The notes under the pieces are model-generated. The model was not told the DNA's origin. It saw nothing but the letters and a program-made list of their open reading frames with translations, and made no database searches. Below are positions 63,384 through 64,000 of a stretch of 64,000 nt of DNA, piece after piece; position 1 is the first letter of the stretch; every line of letters begins with the position of its first letter. A program made the translations under genes and the position numbers. The stretch comes from an uncultured bacterium (GTDB lineage Bacteria > Bacillota > Clostridia > Lachnospirales > Lachnospiraceae). The DNA lies in assembly GCA_947651225.1 (NCBI GenBank), contig CANSYK010000005.1:1-64000 (forward strand), given 5' to 3'.

Positions 63384-64000
63384 CTATTCTTCGGCATTAT
63401 CATCTGGAACATTATCATCTGGAACATTATCATCTGGAGCATCATCATCGGGGTCATCATCTGGCACATCATCTCCTGGGTCATTATTGTCCGGCACATC
63501 GTCTGGAACATCATCTCCCGGATCATCAATCACCGGCTCCGGCGTTGGTTTTTCTGTTTTCTCTGGCTCCTCCGTTGGCTCTGGAGTTTCATTAAGGAAT
63601 TTTTCTGGTTTTTCTGTGACTTCTGGTTCCTCTGTTGTCTCATTTATCGAATCATCATAATCATAATCGTCCTTTTTCTTCCCTGAAGACTCCTCATAAC
63701 CGATGAACTCTTTCCGTTCCAGATTTTGATGGATTTCCTCCATAAAGGTACGCCAGATGGTTAATGGATACGTATTTCCATAGAGAGTACTAAGCGTTTT
63801 TGGTGAATCATAACCAACCCATACAGACAATGTATAATATGGCGTAAAACCACAAAACCATCCGTCCTTCTTATCACTTGTTGTTCCAGTTTTACCAGCA
63901 CATGGCATATTCGTCAGCCCTTTACCCGCTGCTGTTCCACGAATCAATACCCCCGTTAAAATATCTGTCATGGTACGTGCTGCATTTTCCTCATAAATCT
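63384..64000 (-). CDS. Class A penicillin-binding protein, 3' part (runs off the window)
   Basis: The frame enters from the window edge as YEENAARTMTDILTGVL, the end of a PBP1a transpeptidase domain, with the KTGTT motif (CAGKTGTTSDKKDGWFCG). A Pro/Thr/Glu-rich tail ends in an Asp/Pro-rich low-complexity region (repeats of PDDNVPDDN type). The N-terminal glycosyltransferase part lies outside. The enzyme builds and cross-links peptidoglycan at the outer face of the membrane. Confidence 0.9.
   Translation of the reverse strand, partial: IYEENAARTMTDILTGVLIRGTAAGKGLTNMPCAGKTGTTSDKKDGWFCGFTPYYTLSVWVGYDSPKTLSTLYGNTYPLTIWRTFMEEIHQNLERKEFIGYEESSGKKKDDYDYDDSINETTEEPEVTEKPEKFLNETPEPTEEPEKTEKPTPEPVIDDPGDDVPDDVPDNNDPGDDVPDDDPDDDAPDDNVPDDNVPDDNAEE

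Noticed and set aside
1-64000. tRNA or rRNA genes
   Set aside because: No cloverleaf with TTCGANTC-type arm or rRNA core sequence was recognised by eye; a dedicated scan could still find one.

Overview
The window looks like chromosome of a low-GC, spore-forming, probably motile Clostridia, most likely a gut Lachnospiraceae. The evidence is a spoIIA-sigF-spoVA sporulation cluster, spmB, flagellin, a DUF342/FapA-type protein, Blautia/Roseburia-like housekeeping genes and strong AGGAGG ribosome sites. Genus cannot be fixed from sequence alone. Most genes lie on the minus strand.

1-17 kb is accessory DNA. It holds a HipA-like kinase, an internally deleted Rpn-type nuclease, and a tightly overlapping four-gene operon (dynamin-like GTPase, Ser-rich/glycine-zipper HerA-like ATPase, HNH nuclease toxin, SUKH-like immunity protein). 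Further on are an Ltp-domain secreted protein, an XRE regulator, a Big2 surface protein, a Ser/Thr kinase with a divergent HTH gene, small broken genes and three families of short palindromic repeats.

17-22.5 kb is a decayed type II-A CRISPR-Cas locus. csn2 and cas2 are intact, cas1 is reduced to two stubs, cas9 lacks both ends and carries two frameshifts, and the 5' end of cas9 is joined to a broken WYL regulator. No array is visible.

22.5-31 kb: a degraded second copy of the spoVAC tail, an AAA/DUF4143 ATPase, then (transcribed leftward) spoIIAA-spoIIAB-sigF-small membrane gene-spoVAA-AB-AC, a zinc-ribbon/TPR protein with a coupled 57-residue protein, and a FapA-like protein. 31-40 kb: glycosyltransferase, HD hydrolase, an amino-acid ABC transporter whose fused binding protein appears circularly permuted, split transketolase plus transaldolase, an arylsulfotransferase-like protein and a thioesterase.

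40-47 kb: a likely standalone structured RNA (promoter plus terminator) just before a PBECR4-like gene, an ABC-F ATPase, an ECF sigma/anti-sigma unit with two small downstream genes, spmB, and an AraC-type response regulator interrupted by one in-frame stop. 47-64 kb: UvrD-like helicase, gltX, a Sir2-like protein lacking catalytic residues, a cytidylate-kinase-like protein, a second Rpn-like nuclease, flagellin, DUF1292 protein, L,D-transpeptidase, argJ, a His/Cys-rich metal P-type ATPase with a clear ArsR-type operator, a NUDIX hydrolase, a K+ channel that has lost its selectivity filter, an ArsR regulator, a glycosyltransferase and the 3' end of a class A PBP gene.

Several independent lesions (deletions with short homology at the joins, single-base frameshifts, one nonsense codon) occur in accessory or sensory genes, while housekeeping and sporulation genes read cleanly.
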